In this document: positions 1 through 5,628 of the stretch, one piece after another
Numbering within the stretch: position 1 is the stretch's first letter
Layout of the letters: each line of letters starts with the position of its first letter
NCBI GenBank assembly: GCA_964624465.1
Contig: CAZUZD010000378.1
Coordinates: 1-5,628 of the forward strand
Direction of reading: 5' to 3'
DNA: 5,628 nucleotides
Source of the DNA: CAZUZD01 sp964624465
Lineage (GTDB): Bacteria > Planctomycetota > Planctomycetia > Isosphaerales > Isosphaeraceae
Position numbers and translations under genes: made by a program
Notes under the pieces: model-generated
The model's input: only the letters and a program-made list of their open reading frames with translations
Database searches by the model: none
What the model was told of the DNA's origin: nothing

Positions 1-1599
1 GGCCACGCCGACTTCGGCGGCGAGGTCGAGCGGGTGCTGGCGATGGCCGACGGCTGCCTGGTGCTGGTCGACTCGTTCGAGGGGCCGATGCCCCAGACGA
101 AGTTCGTCTTGCGCAAGGCGTTCGCGCTGAAGCTCCGGCCGATCGTGGTCATCAACAAGATCGACCGGCCCGACGCTCGCCCGAACGAGGTGCTCAACGA
201 GGTCTTCGATACCTTCGTCGAACTGGGCGCCGACGAGCACCAGCTCGATTTCCCGTACATCTTCGCCTCGGGCCGCGGCGGCTTCGCCTCGCACGACGCG
301 CACGCCACCTCGGGCGACATCCGGCCGCTGCTGGACCTGATCCTCGAGAAGGTCCCGGGCCCGGCCGTCAACCCGGACTCGCCGCTGCAGATGCTCTGCA
401 CCACGCTGGACTTCTCCGAGTTCGTGGGCCGGATCGCCATCGGCCGCATCACCTCGGGCAAGGTCCGTCGCGGCCAGAAGGCCGCGCTGATCAAGGCCGG
501 TGACACGGTCGTCAACGGCACGATCGACAACCTGCTCGTCTTCGACAAGCTCGGCCGCGTCGAGGTGGCCGAGGCCGAGGCCGGCGACATCGTCGCCGTG
601 GTCGGCCTGGGCCAGGTCGATATCGGCGACACGATCGCCGACCCCGAGAGCCCCGTCGCTCTGCCGCGCATCGAGGTCGACGAGCCGACCCTGAGCATGC
701 TCTTCACGGTCAACGACTCGCCGCTGAACGGCGAGGGCCAGTACCTGACCTCGCGGCACATCAAGGACCGCCTCGACCGCGAGCTGCAGTCCAATGTCGC
801 CCTGCGGGTCGAGCCGGCCGAGAGCCGCGAGGCGTTCAAGGTCTCGGGCCGCGGCCTGCTGCACCTCTCGGTCCTGATCGAGAGCATGCGCCGCGAGGGG
901 TACGAGCTGTCGGTCGGCAAGCCCGAGGTGATCCTCAAGCGGATCGACGGCGAGCTGTACGAGCCGTACGAGTACCTGGTCGTCGACGTGCCCCAGGGCC
1001 AGATGGGCCCGGTCATGGAGCTCGTCGGCGGCCGCCGCGGCGAGATGGTCCAGATGGACGTGAAGGGCGCCTACGCCCACATCGAGTTCGTCATCCCCGC
1101 CCGCGGCCTGCTCGGCCTGCGCAACCGCCTGATGAGCGGCACGCAGGGCGAGGCGATGATGCACCACAACTTCCACAACTATCAGCCGTTCAAGGGCGAG
1201 ATCCCCCGCCGCTCCAACGGCGTGATGATCAGCAACGGCCGCGGCGTGGCCGTCGCCTTCGCGATGGACAGCCTCCAGGCCCGCGCCACCTTCTTCGTCT
1301 CGCCGGGCGACGAGGTGTACGAGGGCATGGTCGTCGCCGAGCACGTGCGGGACAACGACCTCACGGTCAACCCGTGCAAGGAGAAGAAGCTGACGAACAT
1401 GCGGGCCTCCGGCTCGGACAAGAACGTCCTGCTGAAGCCGCCCCGTCAGATCAGCCTCGAGTACGCCCTGGAGTACATCGAGGAGGACGAGCTCGTCGAG
1501 ATCACCCCCACCAAGATCCGGCTCCGAAAGAAGGACCTCACCGAAGAGGCCCGCAAGCGCAGCGAGCGCAGCGGCGGCCGAAAGGTCGCCAGCGTCTGA
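1..1599 (+). CDS. typA: Ribosome-associated GTPase TypA/BipA, 5' end outside the window
   Basis: TypA (BipA) is a cytoplasmic translational GTPase of the EF-G/LepA family that binds the 70S ribosome and acts in ribosome assembly and stress or low-temperature adaptation. The frame is open from base 1 and encodes 532 visible residues. It begins inside the G3 motif (GHADF, residues 1-5). The G4 motif NKID is at residues 52-55 and a G5-like FASG at 88-91. A beta-barrel domain II starts near residue 128, followed by EF-G-like domains III and V (about 230-405). The BipA-specific C-terminal domain carries NDLTVN and KLTNMRASG (463-471), matching the E. coli protein closely. About 76 residues are missing by comparison with E. 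coli TypA, including the P-loop and switch I, so the full protein should be about 608 residues. The GTG at 34 is an internal valine, not a start. It is the only plus-strand gene here and ends before a strong hairpin. The family call is near certain. Confidence 0.97.
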   Translation, partial: GHADFGGEVERVLAMADGCLVLVDSFEGPMPQTKFVLRKAFALKLRPIVVINKIDRPDARPNEVLNEVFDTFVELGADEHQLDFPYIFASGRGGFASHDAHATSGDIRPLLDLILEKVPGPAVNPDSPLQMLCTTLDFSEFVGRIAIGRITSGKVRRGQKAALIKAGDTVVNGTIDNLLVFDKLGRVEVAEAEAGDIVAVVGLGQVDIGDTIADPESPVALPRIEVDEPTLSMLFTVNDSPLNGEGQYLTSRHIKDRLDRELQSNVALRVEPAESREAFKVSGRGLLHLSVLIESMRREGYELSVGKPEVILKRIDGELYEPYEYLVVDVPQGQMGPVMELVGGRRGEMVQMDVKGAYAHIEFVIPARGLLGLRNRLMSGTQGEAMMHHNFHNYQPFKGEIPRRSNGVMISNGRGVAVAFAMDSLQARATFFVSPGDEVYEGMVVAEHVRDNDLTVNPCKEKKLTNMRASGSDKNVLLKPPRQISLEYALEYIEEDELVEITPTKIRLRKKDLTEEARKRSERSGGRKVASV

Positions 1600-1632
1600 G
1601 CCTGAGCCGGCTTCCCGACTGCATTGATCATT

Positions 1633-1663
1633 GAGGGCCGTGCGATCCCATCGCACGGCCCTC
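1633..1663 (+). terminator. Terminator-like hairpin after typA
   Basis: A perfect 14 bp stem (1633-1646 with 1650-1663) closes a CCC loop and starts 33 nt after the typA stop codon. It is followed by GGTGTTT, so there is only a short T run rather than a full U tract. Position and stem strength fit an intrinsic terminator or a 3'-end stabilising hairpin for the typA transcript. Because the stem is a perfect palindrome it could also work on minus-strand transcripts reading through from the DUF3472 gene. Confidence 0.8.
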
Positions 1664-1722
1664 GGTGTTTCGTCGGGCCGTGAATGCCACGGACGGAACG
1701 CGGGCACCCCTGCGGTTCCCCC

Positions 1723-1870
1723 GTCCCGTAGGTCGGATGAGCGGAGCGAAATCCGACGGGGTGGGGCCAGGGCCGGCGGGAAACCCACCGCAGGTGCTTG
1801 ATCGGCTGGCCGATAGGCGTGCGCATCCGAGCACCGTCGGATTTCGCTCCGCTCATCCGACCTACGGGAC
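1723..1870. repeat. Inverted pair of REP-like palindromes (BIME-like or MITE-like element)
   Basis: Bases 1723-1759 and 1834-1870 are perfect 37 bp inverted copies separated by 74 bp. Each copy has GTAG (1728-1731; on the minus strand 1865-1862) directly followed by a palindrome: stem GTCGGAT/ATCCGAC (1732-1738 with 1751-1757; 1836-1842 with 1855-1861) around a 12 nt loop. A GTAG tetranucleotide before an imperfect palindrome is the layout of REP sequences mobilised by RAYT transposases, and inverted REP pairs form BIMEs. The spacer has another hairpin (GGTGGG 1760-1765 with CCCACC 1784-1789) and a tight one (ATCGGC 1801-1806 with GCCGAT 1809-1814). Location between two convergent genes is typical of extragenic palindromes. 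No transposase is in the window. The REP assignment is inferred from architecture; copy number in the genome is unknown. Confidence 0.75.
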
Positions 1871-1926
1871 ATTCGGGTGCCCCAGGGACGCGTTCGGAGC
1901 CCTCCGCATCGGGCGAGCCGGTCGGG

Positions 1927-2757
1927 TCAGTCCTGGACGGCGCCCCAGGTGATGGTGCCGTTGAGCTTGGCGTCGGTGTTCACGACCTTGCCGCCGGTGG
2001 CGAGGAAGTAGGCGCCGTCGCGGAAGCCGGCGTTGATGTTCGTGGCGGGGTTGGCGTCGCCGGTGAACCGGGCCTTCGTCAGGTCGTGTCGGGTGCCATC
2101 GGCGCCGACGGCCCAGGCGGGTCCGAAGCGGGCGCGGCGCTCGTGGGTCAGCGAGTCGCGATCGCGGCGGAAGTCCTCGATGAACGAGTACAGGCCCTTC
2201 AGGCGCTCGCCGCCGGCGAGGGTCGAGAAGGTGATCAGCTCGCGCCAGGCGTCGGTGCCGGCGGGCCGGAACGCGGCCGAGTAGAGCGAGCGATCCCCCT
2301 CGACCGAGGCGTTGACCTTGAACTGGTACGCCTTGCCGGCCTCCCATGCGAAGTCGAGGAACGACTGGCCGCCGGTGCCCTCGTTGCCGAACCGGCCGGT
2401 GCGGACCTCGGGGTCCTTGCGGATCAGCTTCACCCGGCGGTCGGTGTCGACCAGCTTCGGGTCGTCCTGCGCGCCGGGGTCCCACACCGAGAAGATGAGC
2501 AGCTTCTTGCCGTTGCCCAGCTCCTGGAGCCCGTAGTACCCCTTGCTGAAGCCGCAGACGCAGAAGTACGTGCCCCGGTCGGACTGCTCGACGACGACCT
2601 CGTTGCCGAACTCGACCGCCTCGGCGGCCGGGTAGCCCAGGTGCACCGAGCGGCAGGCCTTGCCGGCGAGGCGCTCGTCGGCGCGGACGAGAGCCGGGCA
2701 GCGGAGCAGGGCGGCCAGCGACAGGGCGCCGAAGTGGCGGCGGTTCAGGCGGGGCAT
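1927..2757 (-). CDS. Secreted DUF3472 domain protein with a twin-arginine-type leader
   Basis: The predicted protein has 276 residues. Its N-terminus is an export signal: NRRHFG (residues 5-10), a hydrophobic stretch ALSLAALL, then LVRA before DE, a plausible signal peptidase site after Ala26. The rest matches DUF3472 as I know it: GTYFCVCGFSKGYYGLQ (62-78), IFSVWDPG (88-95), EGTGGQSF (126-133), YQFKV (144-148) and LYSFIEDF (189-196). DUF3472 has no established biochemical role; it occurs in exported proteins, sometimes beside carbohydrate-binding domains, so a glycan-related role is only a guess. I chose the ATG at 2757 because it puts the twin-arginine motif near the N-terminus and leaves a 31 nt gap after the GNAT gene. 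The upstream in-frame ATG at 2832 would overlap that gene and prepend a Pro/Arg-rich tail. No Shine-Dalgarno is visible, so translation may be coupled or leaderless-like. It is the last gene of the minus-strand cluster. Confidence 0.82.
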   Translation of the reverse strand: MPRLNRRHFGALSLAALLRCPALVRADERLAGKACRSVHLGYPAAEAVEFGNEVVVEQSDRGTYFCVCGFSKGYYGLQELGNGKKLLIFSVWDPGAQDDPKLVDTDRRVKLIRKDPEVRTGRFGNEGTGGQSFLDFAWEAGKAYQFKVNASVEGDRSLYSAAFRPAGTDAWRELITFSTLAGGERLKGLYSFIEDFRRDRDSLTHERRARFGPAWAVGADGTRHDLTKARFTGDANPATNINAGFRDGAYFLATGGKVVNTDAKLNGTITWGAVQD

Positions 2758-2788
2758 GGCGGGGTCCACGGGTCGTGCGGGGGGGAAG

Positions 2789-3334
2789 TCAGGCGGGCGT
2801 GGGCGGGCAGGAATCGGTCTCGAGGATGGCATACATTGCGGCGTCGTGCCAGCGGCCGTCGCGGAAGAGCTTGTCGCGGGCGACGCCCTCGTGACGGTAG
2901 CCGCACTTCTCGTAGACCCGGATCATCGCCGGGCTCACGGTGTGGCCCTCGATGCGGTGCACGCCGGCCTGGTCGAAGGCGAACCGGGTGCGGACCCGGA
3001 CCGCGTCGGTGGCGTAGCCGCGGCCCCAGGCGTCGCGGTCGCCCAGGAACAGGCCGCCGGTGGCCGTGCGGTGCGGCAGGGCGTAGCCCTGGAGGCTGAT
3101 GAACCCGATGTGGCGGCCCGACTCGTCGTGGATCGCCCAGGTCAGGTCGCCGGCGCGGAACTGCTCGATCCGGTCGAGGAACTCGTCCTCGTTGCGGCGG
3201 GTGACGCCGAAGTTCGTCGCCAGGGTGGCGGTGACGAGCGGGTCGTTGAACCAGCGGTACGCGTTGTCGACGTGCAGCGACCGCTCGGGCGGCACCAACC
3301 GGACGCGATCCCCCACCAGCCCGACGATGTGCAT
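2789..3334 (-). CDS. GNAT family N-acetyltransferase, RimJ/RimL type
   Basis: This 181-residue protein is a single GNAT domain of the RimJ/RimL (Acetyltransf_3) type, which transfers acetyl from acetyl-CoA to an amine in the cytoplasm. The acetyl-CoA pyrophosphate loop is visible as WGRGYATDA (103-111), with G104-R-G106 in the expected Q/R-x-x-G-x-G/A position. After it come HRIEGHT (126-132) and IRVYEKCGYRHEG (138-150), the usual strand and helix leading to the C-terminal part, and RDGRWHDAAMYAIL (158-171), typical of this subgroup. The Asn that often precedes the last helix is replaced by Ser134-Pro135. Length fits the family. The ATG at 3334 follows GGGAGG with an 8 nt spacer. The substrate (ribosomal protein, antibiotic or small amine) cannot be told. 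It lies 97 nt after the epimerase gene, with a hairpin in the gap, and 31 nt before the DUF3472 gene. Confidence 0.93.
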   Translation of the reverse strand: MHIVGLVGDRVRLVPPERSLHVDNAYRWFNDPLVTATLATNFGVTRRNEDEFLDRIEQFRAGDLTWAIHDESGRHIGFISLQGYALPHRTATGGLFLGDRDAWGRGYATDAVRVRTRFAFDQAGVHRIEGHTVSPAMIRVYEKCGYRHEGVARDKLFRDGRWHDAAMYAILETDSCPPTPA

Positions 3335-3342
3335 CTCCGCCG

Positions 3343-3348
3343 CCTCCC
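3343..3348 (-). promoter_or_regulatory. Shine-Dalgarno of the GNAT gene
   Basis: GGGAGG on the minus strand lies 8 nt before the ATG at 3334. This supports that start codon. A second GGAG directly touches the ATG and is too close to serve. Confidence 0.75.
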
Positions 3349-3350
3349 GC

Positions 3351-3393
3351 CGGGCGGGCCGCCCCCCTGGCGAGGCAAGGGGGAACGGGCCCG
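3351..3393 (-). promoter_or_regulatory. Hairpin between the epimerase and GNAT genes
   Basis: An interrupted stem can form: 3351-3355 with 3389-3393, 3359-3361 with 3386-3388, and CCCCCT 3363-3368 with AGGGGG 3378-3383 around a 9 nt loop. On the minus strand it falls 38 nt after the epimerase stop and ends 2 nt before the GNAT Shine-Dalgarno. It lacks a T tract, so it may be a processing or stabilising hairpin, a weak terminator or an intergenic repeat. High local GC makes some pairing expected by chance. Confidence 0.45.
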
Positions 3394-3431
3394 TCCGGGT
3401 TGCGATTTCCCAGAGCCAGGGACCGGGGCGA

Positions 3432-4280
3432 TCAGGCCTTGCCGGTCTTCGAATGGATCAGGGCCAGGCCGTCGCGGCAGAGGCCCATGGCGTCGGGGAA
3501 CAGGTCGCGCCAGACGCGGGTGGCGGCGGCCAGGGCGGGCAGGGCCCGGCCGAACGCCTCGATGGTCAGGTAGCCGTCGTAGTTCGACTGCTTCAGGCCG
3601 GCGAAGAAGCCGTCCCAGTCCACCTGGCCGGTGCCGGGGATACCGCGGTCGTTCTCGGAGACGTGCACGTGGATCGTCTCGGCCGCGCAGGTGGCGATGG
3701 CCGCCGCCTGGTCCTTCTCCTCGATGTGCGCGTGGAAGCTGTCGTACATCATCTTGACGTACGGGTGGTTGACGGCGCGCACGAACCGCGAGGCCTGGGC
3801 GGCCGTGGTCAGGAAGTAGATCTCGAAGCGGTTGAGGTACTCGGTCGCGATCCGGATGTTGCGGGCCTGGGCCTTGTCGCCGGCGCGCTGGAGGGTCTCG
3901 ACGCCGGCCTGGAACTCGTCGTCGGTCGGGCCGTCGCCGCTGAAGATGCCGATGGCCGAGTGGGTGGGGCCGCAGAGGATCTCGCAGCCGAACGCCTGGC
4001 CGCACTCGAGCACGCGGTCGAGGTGGGCGACGGCGGCGTCGCGGATCTTCCGGTCGGGGGAAATGGGGTTCGTCTCGGGGCCCATCACGGTCACGGCCGT
4101 GGCGCCCAGGCCCAGGCTCTGGAGCCGCTTGCCCAGGCGCTCGAAGGGGGCCAGGTCGCTGGTGTTGAAGATCGGGACCTCGACGGCGTCGAAGCCGAGC
4201 CCCTTGATCTGCTCCAGCAGGCCGTCGTGGGCCTCGGTGACGTGGTCGGTCCAGAGCAGCAGATTCATGCCGGTCTTCAT
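3432..4280 (-). CDS. Sugar isomerase/epimerase, D-tagatose 3-epimerase-like TIM barrel
   Basis: This complete 282-residue protein belongs to the xylose-isomerase-like (AP endonuclease family 2) TIM-barrel superfamily and resembles D-tagatose/D-allulose 3-epimerases, cytoplasmic metal enzymes that move a proton at C3 of ketoses. By comparison with Pseudomonas cichorii D-tagatose 3-epimerase the metal and catalytic residues are all present: Glu147 (ATEYLNRFE), Asp180 (MYDSFH), His206 (IHVHVSEN) and Glu241 (TIEAF). The substrate-binding His of DxFH is His183. The N-terminus (GMNLLLW) and the VWRDLF segment (256-261) also fit. The ATG at 4280 has GGGAG 6 nt upstream. It follows the membrane-protein gene by 42 nt and is one gene away from a Gfo/Idh/MocA dehydrogenase, a common partnership in sugar or inositol catabolism, where the dehydrogenase makes or uses a keto-sugar. 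A role on another keto-sugar or keto-inositol, or as hydroxypyruvate isomerase, remains possible. Family is secure; substrate is not. Confidence 0.93.
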   Translation of the reverse strand: MKTGMNLLLWTDHVTEAHDGLLEQIKGLGFDAVEVPIFNTSDLAPFERLGKRLQSLGLGATAVTVMGPETNPISPDRKIRDAAVAHLDRVLECGQAFGCEILCGPTHSAIGIFSGDGPTDDEFQAGVETLQRAGDKAQARNIRIATEYLNRFEIYFLTTAAQASRFVRAVNHPYVKMMYDSFHAHIEEKDQAAAIATCAAETIHVHVSENDRGIPGTGQVDWDGFFAGLKQSNYDGYLTIEAFGRALPALAAATRVWRDLFPDAMGLCRDGLALIHSKTGKA

Positions 4281-4322
4281 CGCAGGCTCCCGAATCGGGC
4301 CAGTCGGATGGCCCGTTGCTGA
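4281..4322 (-). promoter_or_regulatory. Leader of the epimerase gene with two competing hairpins
   Basis: Reading the minus strand, a perfect 7 bp stem (CGGGCCA 4315-4309 with TGGCCCG 4302-4296, 6 nt loop) lies just upstream of the GGGAG Shine-Dalgarno (4291-4287). The 3' arm's CCCG (4299-4296) can instead pair with CGGG (4292-4289) across a 3 nt loop, which would cover three of the five Shine-Dalgarno bases. The two pairings exclude each other. The structures are seen in the sequence; any control function is inferred. Confidence 0.45.
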
Positions 4323-4922
4323 TCATCGAATCGCGTGGAATTCGCCACGGTAGAAGAGGCCGAGCACATAGAGCCCGGTGGCCGCCCAGAGCAGGCCCAG
4401 CACCAGGCCGAAGCGATCGACCCAGGGCAGGGGCCGGGCCCGGCGCCGGTGGCGACGGCCCTGCCGCAGCCAGCCGCCGGCCAGCAGCGAGGCCGTCACG
4501 TACACGGCCATCAGCGGTGTGCCGTAGGCCCAGCAGGTGCCGGTGACCCCGTCCCCCAGGATCCGGCCGCCGCCCACTCGCCTGGCGATGACGGGCGGCC
4601 AGAGCAGCCAGGAGGCCGAGCCGCTGGCGAACCAGAGCACCCGGCCGGGCCCCCAGAGTCGTGGTGACGACCGGCGATGGGATCGCTTCAAGAGCAGCGG
4701 CACCCCGACGAACGATAGGCCGCCCAGCACCCCGACCACGATCAGAAACCCGGCCGCATCCCAGGTCGTCAGGTGCGGGTCGAAACCAATCTCCGCCGGG
4801 CTGACCCCGATCAGGCGGAGGTCGGCTGTCACGATCCAGAGACCGAGGCCGGCTCCGGCCACCAGCACCATCAGCGCGCCGATTCCGAATCGGGGCGCCG
4901 GCAGTCGGGTGCGTATGGTCAA
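4323..4922 (-). CDS. Small polytopic membrane protein of unknown function
   Basis: I do not recognise this 199-residue protein. It has about five hydrophobic segments: 12-32, 56-78, 93-112 (weaker), 129-151 and 170-190. Basic clusters at the N-terminus (RTRLPAPR), at 80-88 (RSHRRSSPR) and at 153-163 (RQGRRHRRRAR) all fall on one side of the membrane if the N-terminus is cytoplasmic, and the 33-55 loop on the other side carries several acidic residues. This consistent positive-inside pattern supports a real inner-membrane protein with its C-terminus outside. The start is TTG at 4922, preceded by GAGG with a 6 nt spacer; the next in-frame ATG (residue 18) would cut off half of the first helix. 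It sits between the oxidoreductase (50 nt before) and the epimerase (42 nt after), so co-transcription is likely. There is no transporter signature, and five helices are too few for a standard sugar permease. Confidence 0.75.
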   Translation of the reverse strand: MTIRTRLPAPRFGIGALMVLVAGAGLGLWIVTADLRLIGVSPAEIGFDPHLTTWDAAGFLIVVGVLGGLSFVGVPLLLKRSHRRSSPRLWGPGRVLWFASGSASWLLWPPVIARRVGGGRILGDGVTGTCWAYGTPLMAVYVTASLLAGGWLRQGRRHRRRARPLPWVDRFGLVLGLLWAATGLYVLGLFYRGEFHAIR

Positions 4923-4928
4923 GGCAGA

Positions 4929-4932
4929 CCTC
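4929..4932 (-). promoter_or_regulatory. Shine-Dalgarno supporting the TTG start of the membrane protein
   Basis: GAGG on the minus strand lies 6 nt before TTG (4922-4920). No in-frame ATG or GTG occurs between it and the start of the first hydrophobic helix, so this site decides the start. Confidence 0.55.
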
Positions 4933-4972
4933 GGGCTCTGGGGTTCGGGTGGGCGTCAGGGGACCATCGGCG

Positions 4973-5628
<656 letters not shown>

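Larger units (their letters stand above)
1600..1926. other. Convergent intergenic region without a gene
   Basis: This 327 bp gap separates the 3' ends of typA (plus) and the DUF3472 gene (minus). It contains the typA terminator-like hairpin (1633-1663) and a 148 bp inverted-repeat element (1723-1870). Open frames crossing it are Arg/Pro/Gly-rich, run on into the antisense of neighbouring genes and resemble no family I know. The stretches 1600-1632, 1664-1722 and 1871-1926 show no clear element, apart from two short blocks that extend the symmetry of the repeat (1697-1709 and 1875-1894). Confidence 0.85.

Noticed and set aside
1895..1906. CGGAG/CTCCG palindrome as terminator of the minus-strand cluster
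   Set aside because: Five base pairs with a 2 nt loop are too tight and no T tract follows.
2695..2701. Possible lipoprotein cysteine (LLRC) in the DUF3472 leader
   Set aside because: Arg directly before the Cys does not fit a lipobox, and a normal signal peptidase site follows six residues later.
2758..2832. Upstream ATG at 2832 as the start of the DUF3472 gene
   Set aside because: It would add a 25-residue Pro/Arg-rich tail ahead of the export signal and overlap the GNAT gene by 44 nt.
1798..4322. Long plus-strand open frames (1798-3099, 2660-3757, 3099-4322) antisense to the minus-strand genes
   Set aside because: Low-complexity Ala/Gly/Val/Arg translations without motifs; they mirror the codon bias of the real minus-strand genes.

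Overview
This 5.6 kb window of GC-rich DNA has one gene on the plus strand facing five genes on the minus strand across a 327 bp convergent intergenic region. The gene content suggests a heterotrophic planctomycete, possibly of the Isosphaeraceae type: a Gfo/Idh/MocA oxidoreductase next to a xylose-isomerase-like TIM-barrel epimerase, plus an exported DUF3472 protein with a twin-arginine leader. That assignment is an inference from gene families and base composition; no taxonomic marker other than typA is present.

Left part (1-1599, plus): the C-terminal seven-eighths of the ribosome-associated GTPase TypA/BipA, cut by the window edge, followed by a strong terminator-like hairpin (1633-1663). 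Convergent gap (1600-1926): no gene. It holds the typA hairpin and a 148 bp element made of two perfect 37 bp inverted copies around a 74 bp spacer with further hairpins. Each copy looks like a REP unit: GTAG followed by a 7 bp stem with a 12 nt loop. This is the most unusual structure in the window.

Right part (1927-5628, minus, transcribed right to left): Gfo/Idh/MocA oxidoreductase (cut by the right edge), a small five-helix membrane protein with a TTG start, a D-tagatose 3-epimerase-like isomerase, a RimJ/RimL-type GNAT acetyltransferase, and a secreted DUF3472 protein. The gaps are 50, 42, 97 and 31 nt, so one transcript is plausible. Two gaps contain hairpins just upstream of a ribosome binding site; the one before the epimerase can pair in two mutually exclusive ways, one of which covers the Shine-Dalgarno.

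Functionally, the oxidoreductase and the epimerase fit together as NAD(P)-linked oxidation/reduction and keto-sugar epimerisation of a sugar or cyclitol. The substrate cannot be read from the sequence. The GNAT and DUF3472 genes have no clear link to that pathway. No phage, transposase, CRISPR, tRNA or rRNA gene is visible, and I found no convincing new multi-gene system.
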